Shown here piece by piece: positions 36,950 to 47,244 of a stretch of 64,000 bases of DNA (the stretch's first letter is position 1; each line of letters begins with the position of its first letter). The notes below the pieces were generated by a model that was not told the DNA's origin, did not search any database, and worked only from the letters and a program-made list of their open reading frames with translations. This DNA comes from Cephalotus follicularis (lineage: Eukaryota; Streptophyta; Magnoliopsida; Oxalidales; Cephalotaceae), in contig BDDD01000043.1 in assembly GCA_001972305.1 (NCBI GenBank), positions 669,717 to 733,716 of the forward strand. Direction: 5' to 3'. Made by a program: the position numbers and the translations under genes.

Positions 36950-37079
36950 ATAGTTATAGAAATACATCGATGTGTTTCCATGGATGCATCACATAATCCC
37001 TATTCATTGAGCTTCTGGGTTCCTTGATGAACTACGTCAATGCCTTCTTCCCATGGGAATCGATGCAAACTGGACCAAT

Positions 37080-37480
37080 GTCACATATCGCTCCAGCCTC
37101 CTTGGAAATCTAAAACACAAGCTCTCAACATATCTTCTACGGTTCGCATAGTTTCCTCTTATCAGCCATCAGTTTGAGAGGGATAGGCTAAGCTAAAGTC
37201 CAATCTCGTACCTAAAGATTTTTGTAGAGTCTTCCAGAATAGCGAAGTCAAATGTGGATAATGATCTGACACAATGGATATAGGCACACCGTGTAGCCTG
37301 ACCATTTCTTGTTCATATGTTCGTGCCAATTGATCTAAGGAATGGCTATCCCGAATCGATAGGAAATGTGTTGATTTGATTAGTCTATCAATGACCACAC
37401 AAATAATATCATTCCCTTTTGTTGTTCTTGGAAGTCTAGTACACAATCCATAGTGATATTTTCCCTCCATACATTTTGGT
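37080..37480 (-). pseudogene. integrase core fragment (gypsy remnant)
   Basis: The frame 37162-37470 reads CVVIDRLIKSTHFLSI, LHGVPISIVSDHYPHLTSLFW and AYPSQTDG, the gypsy integrase core. The second catalytic Asp (VSD) is present. The first Asp lies in the upstream ITMDCV stretch. A stop follows TDG, and the sequence continues (TVEDMLRAC-like) to about 37080, where the inverted repeat arm ends. Confidence 0.85.
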
Positions 37481-37489
37481 GCTTCCTGG

Positions 37490-37950
37490 ATGAACTAAAA
37501 AAGAAGAGTGATGTGTTTCCATCATTATTTTTTTCTTCAGATTCGGGCTGGATGGGATGCATAATCTGGAACCAAATCTTAGTATGTCGTCAATCCTCAA
37601 GTTAAATTCGGGTAACTTACCATTGTGGAGTCTCTCTGCTATTTTACTAACTCTGGTTCATCAAACTGCATCATCTTGATTTTCTCAACTAAAGATGGTC
37701 AAACTATAAGTTGTGCTAGATACTCTCCTCCTCCTGTCCTTCTAAGTTCAATGTTCAGTCTTTCCACATATGCCAATAGATGCTTCTGTTTTGAAACCAT
37801 CATTGCCAGATTCCCCATGCTCTTTCGACTTAAAGCATATGCTACGACATTTGCCTTCCTTGGACGATACCACAAGGTAACTTCTGCTTCCTTTCTTGAG
37901 GAGTCATTTGGCTTGAACTGCCAATATGAAACACAGCACATCACTCATTT
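37490..37950 (-). pseudogene. RNase H end and integrase N-terminal remnant
   Basis: The frame 37699-37944 contains YRPRKANVVAYALSRKS, the end of gypsy RNase H, with Tyr where Asp of VADALS is expected. The segment up to the integrase core has stops. RT and protease are missing, so an internal deletion joined RNase H to the gag-side sequence. Confidence 0.8.
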
Positions 37951-38161
37951 AGCAATGGTAATCGGTCTGCAAAATTGCTCAAGCTCTCAATACAAGCTAA
38001 GGATATGAAGTAAGGTCATATGTGTGCGACCTATCAACCATACAAAGGATACATGCATCTCTCAAAAGACAAACATACAAAACTAAAAAGGAAGTAATCG
38101 TAACCCAGACAACTACCCTAAAACCTCAACAAATCCGATCAAAGACTGTCTCTAAACTCTC

Positions 38162-38554
38162 TTAGATCTCATCTAACAAACAATTATGATCCTCTTTCAA
38201 TGCGTACAGTTCATTATTAGCCTCTTCCTTTACAATATAGCAAAATTTCTTTGCTTCACTCACTTGATACTCCAACCATTCAATCTCCTCTCCATGGAGT
38301 TGCCTTTCCGCAGACCAATTTGATCTCTCGGTTGCAAGCTTATCCCTTTCCTCCTTCAAGTAATCTCATTATGCTAACACTGACGCTAACAACTTCTCAG
38401 GAACAAATTCAGAATGAGAAACCTGATCTAGTCCCTCGACACTCCATGTTGAACCTACAGAATTAGAACTACCGTCAATATTAACACCTCGTTATGCATA
38501 GGCATCTCCTTGGAGGGATCAACCTCAATACTATACGAAGATCGGTGAGACATC
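38162..38554 (-). pseudogene. gag-side N-terminal remnant with coiled coil
   Basis: An ATG at 38554 (minus) opens MSHRSSYSIEVDPSKEMP; after stops and possibly a frame change, the frame at 38162-38359 is rich in Glu, Lys and Leu (EERDKLATERSNWSAERQ...) and looks coiled-coil. It lies about 100 bases from the primer-binding site, the place of gag. I do not recognise the exact family. Confidence 0.5.
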
Positions 38555-38650
38555 CTACAAGACAACATCCACACAAGCTTCCAGACAGACATACTTAATA
38601 AGGAATCTTAAAGATTTGAAAACTATCAAGAAAACTAGATGTCTACAGAA

Positions 38651-38666
38651 CTTGTCTCTGATACCA
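38651..38666 (-). promoter_or_regulatory. primer-binding site, initiator-tRNA-Met type
   Basis: On the minus strand it reads TGGTATCAGAGACAAG, four bases from the LTR start at 38671. It shows that the family-X LTR to the right is the 5' LTR of the gypsy remnant 37080-38650. Confidence 0.9.
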
Positions 38667-39869
38667 ACGGTGACACCCCCAACCTTAGTCACCAACGGTC
38701 GGGCACACCAATAATGTCATTTTCCAAAATATAAATATTTCATATGGCCACCATCAATAGATATAGTATTCAATAAACCCAAAAACAATATTGTTCTTTT
38801 AAACGTCAAAACGCCAAAATACATACTCCCATTGTTAATTACTCAAGTTCAAAATAGAAATTCACATGGTCACAAAACACACTAACAATAATAAAGCACA
38901 AAACTCTTCAATAAAATCACCATCAGTATCACCAAAAGCAATATTCTTCCAATAGCTCTACTGCCTCAAGGAACCTGGGTTTGGAATAAAATAACAAAGG
39001 ATATGAGCTCAAATAGCCCAATAAGGTTATCAAATGAAAAACAACTATTTGGTATTTATCAAAGGAAATCAAAATATGTCATAAGGGTTGGTGAAAACAT
39101 GCAATTGGATACCATTGCAAAACAAAAATAAACCAAGGGGTTCTCTTATCTAAATTGTTCTTCAACAGGACCAATTCCTGTCTACAATCATTACATCACA
39201 TGCATGCTCACGGGCTGGCTCTGGCCGAAACATATACTTCAAGAATAACACATGTTCAAGAGTTGTTCATCTTAGTCTCATTTCATTATCAGAGTGCAAC
39301 AACCCATGATCATCAATAAACATGAGGCATAGCAAGAAGGTTGAAAGGGAATGCCATGAAAAACAAACAATCATGGACATCGAGAGATTCACAACAATGA
39401 AAACAACACTCAACCATGCATAATGATGGATTCTTACTAGCCAACAAAGACGATACTATAAGAAGTGAAGGGTAGGATCCTTACATTAAGCGTTAAAATA
39501 CTCCTTCGCAAATCTAGTTCAAAGGTTATCTCTAGTCTTGGCCTAAACAATCGCATAAACGCAATTATATACTATCCTAAAAATATGCATAATGCACAAT
39601 ATATGAATAATAATTACCAAAATTATTCCCAAGAGGTGACGTATTAGTATCAACAAAAATAGTTATTACCAACTTTAAATCCATGACATTTTATCATTTC
39701 TTTAAATATAAACTTTAAAAATAATTTTAAATGAATATTAAAAGAAAATTATCAATTAGTCCAGAACTACTAGCTAATTTCCATGTATACATAAAAATTT
39801 TTGAATCAAAACCGCTTTGCCTATGCAAACCATACAACGCTCATACATCTGCGTTTTCACGTGGAACTC

Positions 39870-39965
39870 ACAGTTTTGTCCTAATTGATGGATTGGTAAG
39901 ACTTTCCAGGAGGTCACCCATCCTGGTTTTTTCTTGAGTGTAGCACACTTAACCTCAGAGTTTTC
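39870..39965 (-). other. 5S rRNA-like segment, left Cassandra LTR
   Basis: On the minus strand it contains AACTCTGAGGTTAAGTGTGC, then CCAGGATGGGTGACCTCCTGG, which is identical to plant 5S rRNA for most of the C-box part. The 5' third of 5S rRNA is not recognisable, so it is not an rRNA gene. Confidence 0.85.
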
Positions 39966-40364
39966 ACTAACTCCTCAACCAATCCATTAAAATGTGTCTC
40001 ATGTGATTAGGCTCTAGATCATTTTTTGTATAACTCAATCACTTTCTCCCCCTTTTCAATAGATCTTGTTCATTCCTATCACAATGATGACTCCATCCCG
40101 TGGATAGCCCTTTACTCTTATGGACGTAACTGTCTCACAGATAGCATTCTCCTTTTATCTACTATTGAATGAGGTGTCACAAGCCCACCAGCTTCTTCTT
40201 GGTTCATTCCCAAACCACACACACTAAATGGAGTCCTAATCTGATACTAATTATAACAACTCGATCCTAGAACACAAGAGAAGTTATTTGTTTTTCCCAC
40301 ATAGAACAAATAGTACCCATACAGCTGTGTTTCCATATGGGACTCATAGTTTATCCTAATTAAT

Positions 40365-40452
40365 GGATTGGTAAGACTTCCAAAGAGGTTACCCATCCTG
40401 ATTTTTCCCTGAGTGTAGTACGCTTAACCTTGAAGTTTTCACTAACTCCTTA
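40365..40452 (-). other. 5S rRNA-like segment, right Cassandra LTR
   Basis: On the minus strand it contains AACTTCAAGGTTAAGCGTAC and CAGGATGGGTAACCTC. The AAGCGT part is better kept than in the left copy, and the C box is slightly worse. Confidence 0.83.
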
Positions 40453-40744
40453 GCCAAGTTTTAGATCATTTTTTACATAGCTCAGTCACTTTCTCAAACT
40501 TTTTAGTGGATACGGTTCATTCATGTCACAAGGGCAGTTTCATCTCAGGGATAACTCTTTCCTCCTATGGGCAACTCCATATCACGTATAGCTCTTTCCT
40601 CTTCCCCACTCTTGAGTGGGTTTTTACACTCCTCAAAGTTTTCATAATGATAAATATCATAATTTTTTATTGAGAAATGATGTCATGAAAGATTTTTAAA
40701 GTTGTTGGTTCAGCAGGTTTTGCAAAACAGAGCAGTAATTTTAA

Positions 40745-40980
40745 ATCGGGTTTTTCTTAAAGTAATATACCAAATCTGAGAAAATGCAAAACATGAAAGT
40801 TGTAGCCAACACTTCAAAGTTTTCATAATAGTAAAGAACTCAAAATTTGGCTCAGAAAAGAGTGAGATAAGAATTTTATAAGATCACCCAAAACTGTAGT
40901 AAAATTGAGAATTAGATATAAAGGTAAAACTGAGAATTAGATATATGGTTTTAAATGAAATTAGTAACAACCTTCATGAC
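40745..40980 (-). repeat. ~310-bp tandem repeat, copy 1 (continues at 51585-51675)
   Basis: The stretch starting TTTTTCTTAAAGTAATATAC, with AAAATGCAAAACATGAAAGT, recurs at 51690-51900. The Tat element inserted into copy 1, and its remainder (CAACTAATGAATATCAAC...) is at 51585-51675. A truncated, more diverged copy lies at 40630-40740. Confidence 0.8.
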
Positions 40981-41387
40981 TGTTGATACAGAAAACTTCA
41001 ATTCAACAGTATCCTACGTGGAGGACTTTGATTTGTTGAGAGAAACTCTTGAATGCTCCGGGGACACTCCGATGCTTAAGTTAGACAATGCACAGAGAAT
41101 TCAATGTGCTTTTGTATGTAAAAATAGCTGACATGTGTATAATCGTTGATTCTTGTAACGTAACTGCTAAGCATAGATTTCAGAGTTGATATGTATCCTC
41201 TAAGGAAATGTCTGAGGATCACGGACATATCCCTAATCTCCACCGGATTTGGGCCCCAGTATGCCTATTAAGCGCGATTATTTGAGTTGGTAACGCTGGA
41301 CCACGTGTCTGTGGCTCTGGTGGACATCTGGCGTCATGTCCCTAGGACACATGGTAGGGCTCTTTTAGTAGAATTTTTACCATATCA
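40981..41387 (-). repeat. 3' LTR of the Tat element (deleted form)
   Basis: Compared with the right LTR it lacks about 76 bases, between two CTCC copies, and about 14 bases that contain the TATA box. In element orientation this is the 3' LTR. Confidence 0.93.
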
Positions 41388-41658
41388 CATGCCTCCTGGT
41401 GTCCATTCTCTGGGCTTACCAGGGGATGGGGACCATTTGTGACATGGCTTTGAGTGGGGCTTACTGTTCTAGGACGTGATGGATCAAGCTCTTTATTGGG
41501 CCTGGTTGTCTCGCCCAGTTATTGCATTTAACGTGATGAAATAAAGTAAAGAAAAGTGCTTCAATTAATGATAATCATTGCGCCAAAGTTGAAGGGTTTT
41601 GCACGCCCGAGCTTCGGTGCCAGCGTATAACCTTTTCGTTTCCCACACCTGACTCGAC

Positions 41659-41885
41659 ATGGCGATCTCCACCTTTGAGATCAAAAGAGATCTAAAGACC
41701 TGGATGCAGTCCAAGGTTCTTTAAATGCCCCCTTTCTCTTGGGGGAAAATATTTATGCTTTCTTTCTTTCCAGAACCCTAGAACCACAGCAAATCTCTGG
41801 CTCTCCCAAACTTCAAACTCAGGCTTCGCTCAAAACCTTATCATCAAAAGGTGATTTTCTCTTCCCCCTTTCCCCAAGGTTTTAC
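41659..41885 (+). promoter_or_regulatory. leader of the antisense ORF, with a short upstream ORF
   Basis: Between the 3' LTR and the antisense ORF lie CTTTAAATGCCC (41720-41731, weakly TATA-like) and a 21-codon frame starting at ATG 41659 (MAISTFEIKRDL...). Whether either is used is unknown; the upstream frame could simply be leader sequence. Confidence 0.35.
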
Positions 41886-42852
41886 ATGTTCACTGCATCC
41901 TCGTCTTCCTCTCTATCTGAAGGCGCCATGGCCATAACTGAGCAAACCAAAAGGTTCATTAGAAATCCCAAGGAGGTAGCCCGAGCCTCAGCGGGGATTA
42001 CCATTGCTGAGCGTCCTCTCAACATTGAGGTGGAGATGGAGGCCGTGGCTCTCGGAGCTCCCAACATCGCAGTAACAGAGGCTGGGGTCCAAGTGTTTAG
42101 GACCCACTTTGACCAGACCAAGCTACGCCCAAAAAAGATGGCTGACTTGGTCAATGATTTTCCTATCCCCAGCAGTTTGAACTGTGAGATCCCAGCTGAT
42201 CCTCGGACAATTACGGAGAGCAAACCTGGCTATTTTGTGGTGTTCCAAGATGCCTTAGAGCATGAATTGAGGCTTCATCTGCCTCCCTCTGCTACGGCCA
42301 TCCTTGGGGATTATCAAATTCACCCTTCGATGCTCCAGGCACAGTCCTGGGGATTCATTATTGCCTTCCGGGTGAGGTGCCTCGAGGCGGGGGTGATAGC
42401 CACCGTGGGGCTGTTCAAGGAGTTCCATATCTTGAATGCTTCTCCTAAAAACCGCGGCTTCTACTTCAAATCTCTTGTGAGTCATAAAAAGCTACTGGCA
42501 GAGAACACCAAGACAGTCAAACATTGGAGGGAAAAATATTTCTTGGTCAAGGATCTTCCTGGCTTCACACCCTGTCCTTGGAGTAATACCTTGGATACTG
42601 TGCGGCTGAACCAGAGGAGGTTTTTGACCAGGGAAGAGACTGTAGACCTGTAGAAGCTTCTGGTACTCGCTCCCGAGGACGTGGACATGGTGGTGTTCGA
42701 GGCTCGCTTGCAGCGACTTGGGCTTAGCATGCCCCCAGGCCCTAGGGCTAGCCTAGAGCTGGATGAGGAGATCCCCTTGGCGGTTAAGAGAGGAAGAAAC
42801 CTGGATGCCCGAGATGAACCTGCATCCTCAGCAACTATCCAAGGAGAGAGTC

Positions 42853-42941
42853 GTATTATGCTTTCCCTTGGATTATTTTTAATTTTCCTTTATTCTTTGC
42901 TTTTGAAGTTTTTCTAACCATTCTCTTGTAATTCCTTGTAG
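42853..42941 (+). other. probable intron 1 of the antisense ORF
   Basis: Boundaries are GTATTATG and CCTTGTAG, with a consensus branch site TTCTAAC at 42912-42918. It is 89 bases and T-rich, and removal joins two frames in phase (CTG across the junction, then ATGGCATCTCAG). Confidence 0.7.
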
Positions 42942-43606
42942 TGATGGCATCTCAGGACTCAACCATGGACCTCGTAAGGGCGGGTCGCGAGCGTGCCTGA
43001 GTTGCTGATCCCAAGGACCAAAGGCGGGATGCTCTTAAGAGGCAAAAGGCCTTGGAAAAGTCTAAAGCTACAGCAGAAAGGAGGGCAGCTAGGCATGCCG
43101 TTGCCAGGGCCAGACTTGAGGGACAATCTCAGGCCCTGTCTTAGGAGGCCAGGCATGGGGCCGAGGAGACTGATATTGATGATCCCATGGTGGCTGAAGA
43201 CAGGGAGGCCGTGGAGGCCAGGGTAAAGGAGGCCGCAGACAAGAAGGCCTTGGAGACCAGGGACAAGGAGGCCACAGAGGTCAGGGACAAGGAGGCCGCG
43301 GAGGCCAGGGCAGAGATTGCACTGGACAAAAGGTTGGCCGATGTTGAAATTGCTTGTCCTTCAAAAAGGCATAGGACAGAGGAGGGAGACGCACCTCACG
43401 ATGAAGCCACCAAAGTGCTGTCCTATGACCCTGAGCTCCCATGCCCTTCTGAGGAGCTTGGGCAAGTGAGGGAAATCCTCAGAGCACTTGGCGAGTCTAG
43501 CATTTGTCTGAAGACACCTGGGGTCATCGTCGAACTGGGCAAGGCGGTGAGGGAGAAATGGACCGTTAACCAAACCTGGACTAACCTCTTCCAATGTTGC
43601 TTAAGG

Positions 43607-43681
43607 GTCAGTACTCTCTTCCCTACTTTCTCCTTTGAATACACCTCTTTTATCTTTTTAAACTTTTTGTTTCATTTTCAG
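43607..43681 (+). other. probable intron 2 of the antisense ORF
   Basis: GTCAGTAC to TTTCATTTTCAG, 75 bases, strongly T-rich. Because 75 is a multiple of three and lacks stops, the frame also reads through it. Confidence 0.68.
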
Positions 43682-44671
43682 GCCATGGTTGATGCCCACA
43701 TTCTGAAGGAGAGGTCCGAGGAGGACAACGGCTTGAACGAGCAGCTCGGGGCTGAGAATGCCGAGCTTAAGAGATCCTTGGTTGCAGCCCATGCTCAGTT
43801 GGAGGAAGTGTTGGGGGTCTAGGAGGCTATTACAGCCGAGAAGGATTAGGCCCTTGAGGAAGCTACAAGGGAGAGGAGGCTCAAGATAGCCGCAATGTGC
43901 CATAACGTGGAGCTAAAAGGCAAGTTGAAAGCATTTGGTGAAAGGCAGGCGAAGCTCCCAGAACTTGAGGAAGATCGGACCAAGGCTGCTGATGGAGAGA
44001 GTTGTCTTGGACTTAAAGGCATCCTCGGAGTTCCGGGATGATCTGGACCAGGCCATGGACAACTATAAAGCCTCGAAAGATTTCAACATAGAGGTCTTTA
44101 TGAAGTCCTCGGCCAATTTTTTTCGGGGGTTCTACACTTGCCGGAATATGGTCGAGTGCCTCCCGGAGCTCCCGTTGGATTCCTTATCTGCGGTCCCTCG
44201 GTGGTTGAGTATGACTTCCTCCCTGAAGGCGTTGATGAAGCTAAGGAAGAGGCTTTTTAGGCCTACGATGAGGAGCAAAGTCATGCTCAGTATCCTGATT
44301 TTTTGCCTAATGGTCAGGAGATGGTTCTCTCCGTTACACCTACCGGGGAGGACAACCTCTGGCCCTTGGACGTGGACCCTCTTTCTCGCATTGTTGCTGA
44401 GGACTCAGCTTATAAGCACGTGGCTGTGGATCCTCCTGCGCCTATGACCAAGGATCCCCATCTTGAGCCTATGGCTGAGGATTCTCCACCTCTTCCAATT
44501 GAACAAAGATATGAGGATCCTCCACCGCCTCCTCCAATAGAAGAAGATGCTTGACCACCTCCTCCTACTGTACATGACATCCCTTCAGGAGATGAAAACT
44601 AGAATAGTTTTTTTTTCTTTTTCCCTGTCTTGTACTTTTTCCTTACCTTTGCAATGTAATTTTTTGGTATT

Positions 44672-44677
44672 AATAAA
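44672..44677 (+). terminator. AATAAA polyadenylation signal for the antisense ORF
   Basis: AATAAA lies about 120 bases past the antisense ORF's last stop, preceded by TGTAATTTTTTGG. It fits a separate transcription unit antisense to the element. Confidence 0.55.
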
Positions 44678-44689
44678 ATACAAAGCTTT

Positions 44690-45530
44690 TTTTCACCTCG
44701 GATCTCCTTTACAAGTTTTTATTTGTGTTGTATGCTTGAGCTCTACCCGGGCATTTCAAATTCCCTTAGGAATTTTAACTTAGCCTATCTTATAGACTTT
44801 ATATTGTGGCCTTACGATTTTAAGGCACCTAAGCTTCGTAGTCCCCTTAGGACATTTTATTTCAAAAGCGCTTAGGCAAAAGCACTTAGTCTTTACGAGT
44901 TCTGCTGTGTTTGTAGACCAAGTTTCAGGCCTGCTCGGTCAAGTTCTTATGGGTTTGCCAAGCAGGGTCTCGTCTGGTCCGTTATATTCTAGACCAGGTC
45001 GCCTGAGCTTGCAATCCACATAGGGACACTTATTTCAAAGTGCTCAGTCCAACGAACTTGATCGTTGCGAGTTCTCATGGATTCGCCTCTCAAGACATGA
45101 TGTGGTTGTGGTTGGGTATTGAAATGCTGACACTGTTTGCTCCCTTGGGAGTCTTATTGCTTCCTTAGAAGTCTTTTTGTATGTGTAGTCTTAGGTGCTC
45201 CTCGAGGGGAGTCTTTAGTGCTCCTCGAGAGGAGTCTTAGGTTGAATTGAGACCTTGGTCTGTTTGGACTACTCCCTTGAGAGCATGGTCGAGCGTGCTT
45301 ATATCTAGGTTGAGGGAGTTGATCGGGGGCTGTTTATAAGTTTAAGGACGTGAACATTGGGCCTCATGTCCCTTGCAAACTAGGAGCTATGATCTTTGCA
45401 CACATTTTTTTATAAAAAATTCAGCTTTATTGACATTTTGAATTTTGTACAACTTACAAAGAATCACTGGTAATACTTCCTCAGATGCTCGGAATTCCAA
45501 GCTCTGGGAATCTCCTGCCCCCAGAGTTTC
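44690..45530 (-). other. non-coding part of the Tat element between integrase and antisense ORF
   Basis: I see no supported frame on either strand. A CTCCTCGAG-GGAGTCTT-like repeat occurs twice (45190-45232). In Tat elements this is the long untranslated region downstream of integrase. Confidence 0.6.
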
Positions 45531-45539
45531 AAGTTTGAA

Positions 45540-46545
45540 TGTTCTTGAGTAGAGCACTATCTTGACCTTGTATGGTCCTTCTCAATTAGGGGCTAGCTTT
45601 ATTATGGTACCGGTTGGATCCGCAATAGCTGAGTTGCATAGGACTATGTCTCCTTCCCTTAGTGGTCAGGGGTGTACCCTTTTGTTATAGTAACGACCCA
45701 CCCTCTGTTGGTATGCTGCAACTTTGATAGCTATCTTGTCTCTGAGCTCTTCCACTAAGTCGAGGAGGGTCCTTAACCCTTATTCATTATTTTCTTCGCT
45801 GAAATGTACAACTCTTGATGACTGTACACCATTCTTCACCGGTATCATAGCTTCTGCTCCAAAACAAAGGCTGTATGGGCACTCACCAGTTGTGGTCCGA
45901 TGAGTGGTTCTATAAGTCCATAGTACACTTGGTAGCTCCTATGTCCATCTTCCCTTGCTATGCTCAAGGCGCTTCTTCAAGTTCAAGTCTGTTGATCACC
46001 TCACCTTGACCATTACTCTAGGGATGATAGGCTACTGAGGCTAGCCTATGCTCTATTCTTAATTCTTTACAAAAATCACAAAAAGCCTGGCAATTGAAAT
46101 GCTTCTCATTATCTGAGACTATTACTCTCAGGACTCCAAACCTGCAGATGATTGATTTCCATACAAAGCTCTCCGTGTTCTTCTCCGTGATTGTGGCCAG
46201 AGGTTCCGCTTCTACCCACTTGATGAAGTAATCCACTACCACAATGAGAAAGTTCCTCTACCCGTTGCCACTGGTAATGGTCCGACGAAGTCCATTCCCC
46301 ACTGTGCAAAGGGCAAAGGGGCTGTGACAGATGTCAACGGTTCTGAGGGTCTCCTGCTTATTTTGTCATACCTCTGACACCATCACATTTCCTCATGAAG
46401 TCTATGGCATCCTGGTGCATGGTCGGCCAGAAATAGCCATGCCTCAATAATTTGTGAGACAAGGTTCTGCCCCCCCGTGTGAGTACCACAGACTCCTTCA
46501 TGGACTTCCCTTAGAGCATAATCGGCCTCTAGGGGAGTCATACAC
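45540..46545 (-). pseudogene. integrase of the Tat element, broken
   Basis: The zinc-binding end reads LRHGYFWPTMHQDAIDFM with a Cys near 46380. The core (46018-46242) has VVDYFIKWVEAEPLA with the first Asp and VSDNEKHF with the second, where Gly-x-x-F is usual. The C-terminal part (about 45560-45700) reads GDIVL...GTIIKLAPN-EGPYKV with a TAG or TGA inside. Several frame changes separate the pieces. Confidence 0.88.
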
Positions 46546-46878
46546 CTCAGCCAAGGAAAAGAGAAAGACCTTTTATAAAGGATCCCATCCCGAGTTGGTA
46601 TCTGTTTACTTTGTACACCAATTTTCTCGCTTCAACGGGGTCTTCGGGTAAGATCCTGTTCCTCAGCCAATTGATGAATGGAGTCATCCAGTTCAACTCC
46701 AGTGGTACATCTATGTCCATTAAGTCCACCTCCGAGATGGTGGGCCTATCCAGATATTCCGTCAGTACTATTTTATTTTCCTGCAACCCCTCCGATGTTG
46801 CTAACTTGGATAACTGGTCTGCTCAGGCGTTTTCTACTCTGGGGACCTTTAAGACTCTTAATACTTGGAAGGCTAACT
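46546..46878 (-). pseudogene. linker between archaeal-type RNase H and integrase
   Basis: The frame 46547-46786 (LDRPTISEVDLMDIDVP, then WMTPFINWLRNRILPEDPVEARKL) is the connecting region typical of Tat polyproteins. It is in a different frame from both neighbours, so frameshifts flank it. Confidence 0.75.
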
Positions 46879-47244
46879 TCAAACACTGGAAGTATGCAAG
46901 TACTTAGCCATGGAATCTTCTCTGGCTTCATACTCGCCACTCGCTAAACCAACTACTAGCTGTGAATCACTGGAGGCTTCTATTTTCTGAACTTCCAAGT
47001 GCTTCGCAATCGTCAATCCGAAGATCAAAGCTTCCCACTCAGCCTCATTGTTTGTGGCCTTGAATCCGAATCTCAGAGCGTACTCTATGGTCCACCTATC
47101 TGGACTTATTAACACCAATCCTGCTCCACTGCTGGAGACGCAAGATGAGCCATCCATAAACAACTTCCATAACCCCTTCTCTTCTTCAGGGGTGTCTTCT
47201 TCTAGACACTCCGTAAGTGTATGATATTCTACAAAATCTATCAT
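46879..47244 (-). pseudogene. archaeal-type second RNase H domain (aRNH) of the Tat element
   Basis: LFMDGSSCVSSSGAGLVL, YALRFGFKATNNEAEWEALI and ASSDSQLVVGLASGEYEA give the D-E-D acidic residues of an archaeal/plant-like RNase H1. Domains of this kind were added to Tat-clade polyproteins beside the ordinary RNase H and diagnose the clade. The segment itself has no stop, but it is cut off from RT by stops and a frameshift. Confidence 0.9.

Larger units (their letters stand above)
30358..37066. repeat. large inverted repeat with ~430-bp arms, right arm split
   Basis: The left arm 30358-30787 is repeated in inverted orientation at 30877-31214 and 36955-37066; the 89-base loop is 30788-30876. 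By eye the arms match at roughly nine bases in ten or better, including AAAAATCTCAAAATGGCC and GTTGGAAAAATC. The inner arms have the style of a Mutator-type MITE; the outer arms carry family-Y sequence with TCGATG motifs, so flanking DNA has been duplicated in inverted form. The right arm is interrupted by the solo LTR 31215-36949. Confidence 0.85.
39775..40628 (-). mobile_element. Cassandra-type TRIM with 5S rRNA-derived LTRs
   Basis: Two related LTR-like blocks (about 39775-40181 and 40251-40628) flank only about 70 bases. On the minus strand each carries a segment matching plant 5S rRNA: AGGTTAAG(C/T)GT (A box region), a degenerate GTAGTAC-like middle, and CAGGATGGGT(G/A)ACCTC (C box). The internal region has TAGTATCAGAT next to the right LTR, close to the Met-tRNA primer-binding site, and an AAGAAGAAGCTGG purine stretch beside the left LTR. 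This is the structure of Cassandra, a non-coding TRIM that uses a 5S-type promoter. The left edge is diverged and only approximate. Confidence 0.85.
41886..44583 (+). pseudogene. antisense ORF of the Tat element (Transposase_28-type), intron-containing, broken
   Basis: The first ATG in frame is at 41886. The N-terminal 255 residues (to the TAG at 42651-42653) contain LGDYQIHPSMLQAQSWGF and GLFKEFHILNA, the pattern of the 'putative gypsy-type transposon' family (Pfam Transposase_28). After the TAG the same frame continues. Likely intron 1 is 42853-42941 (GT...TTTCTAAC branch site...TTGTAG). Exon 2 codes a charged Ala/Glu/Lys-rich region with repeated (K/R)DKEA units. Likely intron 2 is 43607-43681 (GTCAGT...TTTTCAG). 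Exon 3 codes a coiled coil (ENAELKRSL), then SANFFRGFYTCRNMVE and a Pro/Glu-rich tail ending at 44552. At least five in-frame stops and two frameshifts (near 43995 and 44200) break it. Role of the family is unknown. Confidence 0.85.

Noticed and set aside
28727..38670. pairing the family-Y LTR at 28727 with the 38671 LTR as one element
   Set aside because: Their terminal sequences differ (TGTAACGCTACGAG against TGACACCCCCAACC), so they belong to different elements despite fitting positions.
39870..40452. 5S rRNA gene fragments
   Set aside because: Only the promoter-bearing middle and 3' parts are present, twice, inside paired LTRs around a tiny internal region; this is the Cassandra TRIM layout, not an rRNA gene or pseudogene cluster.
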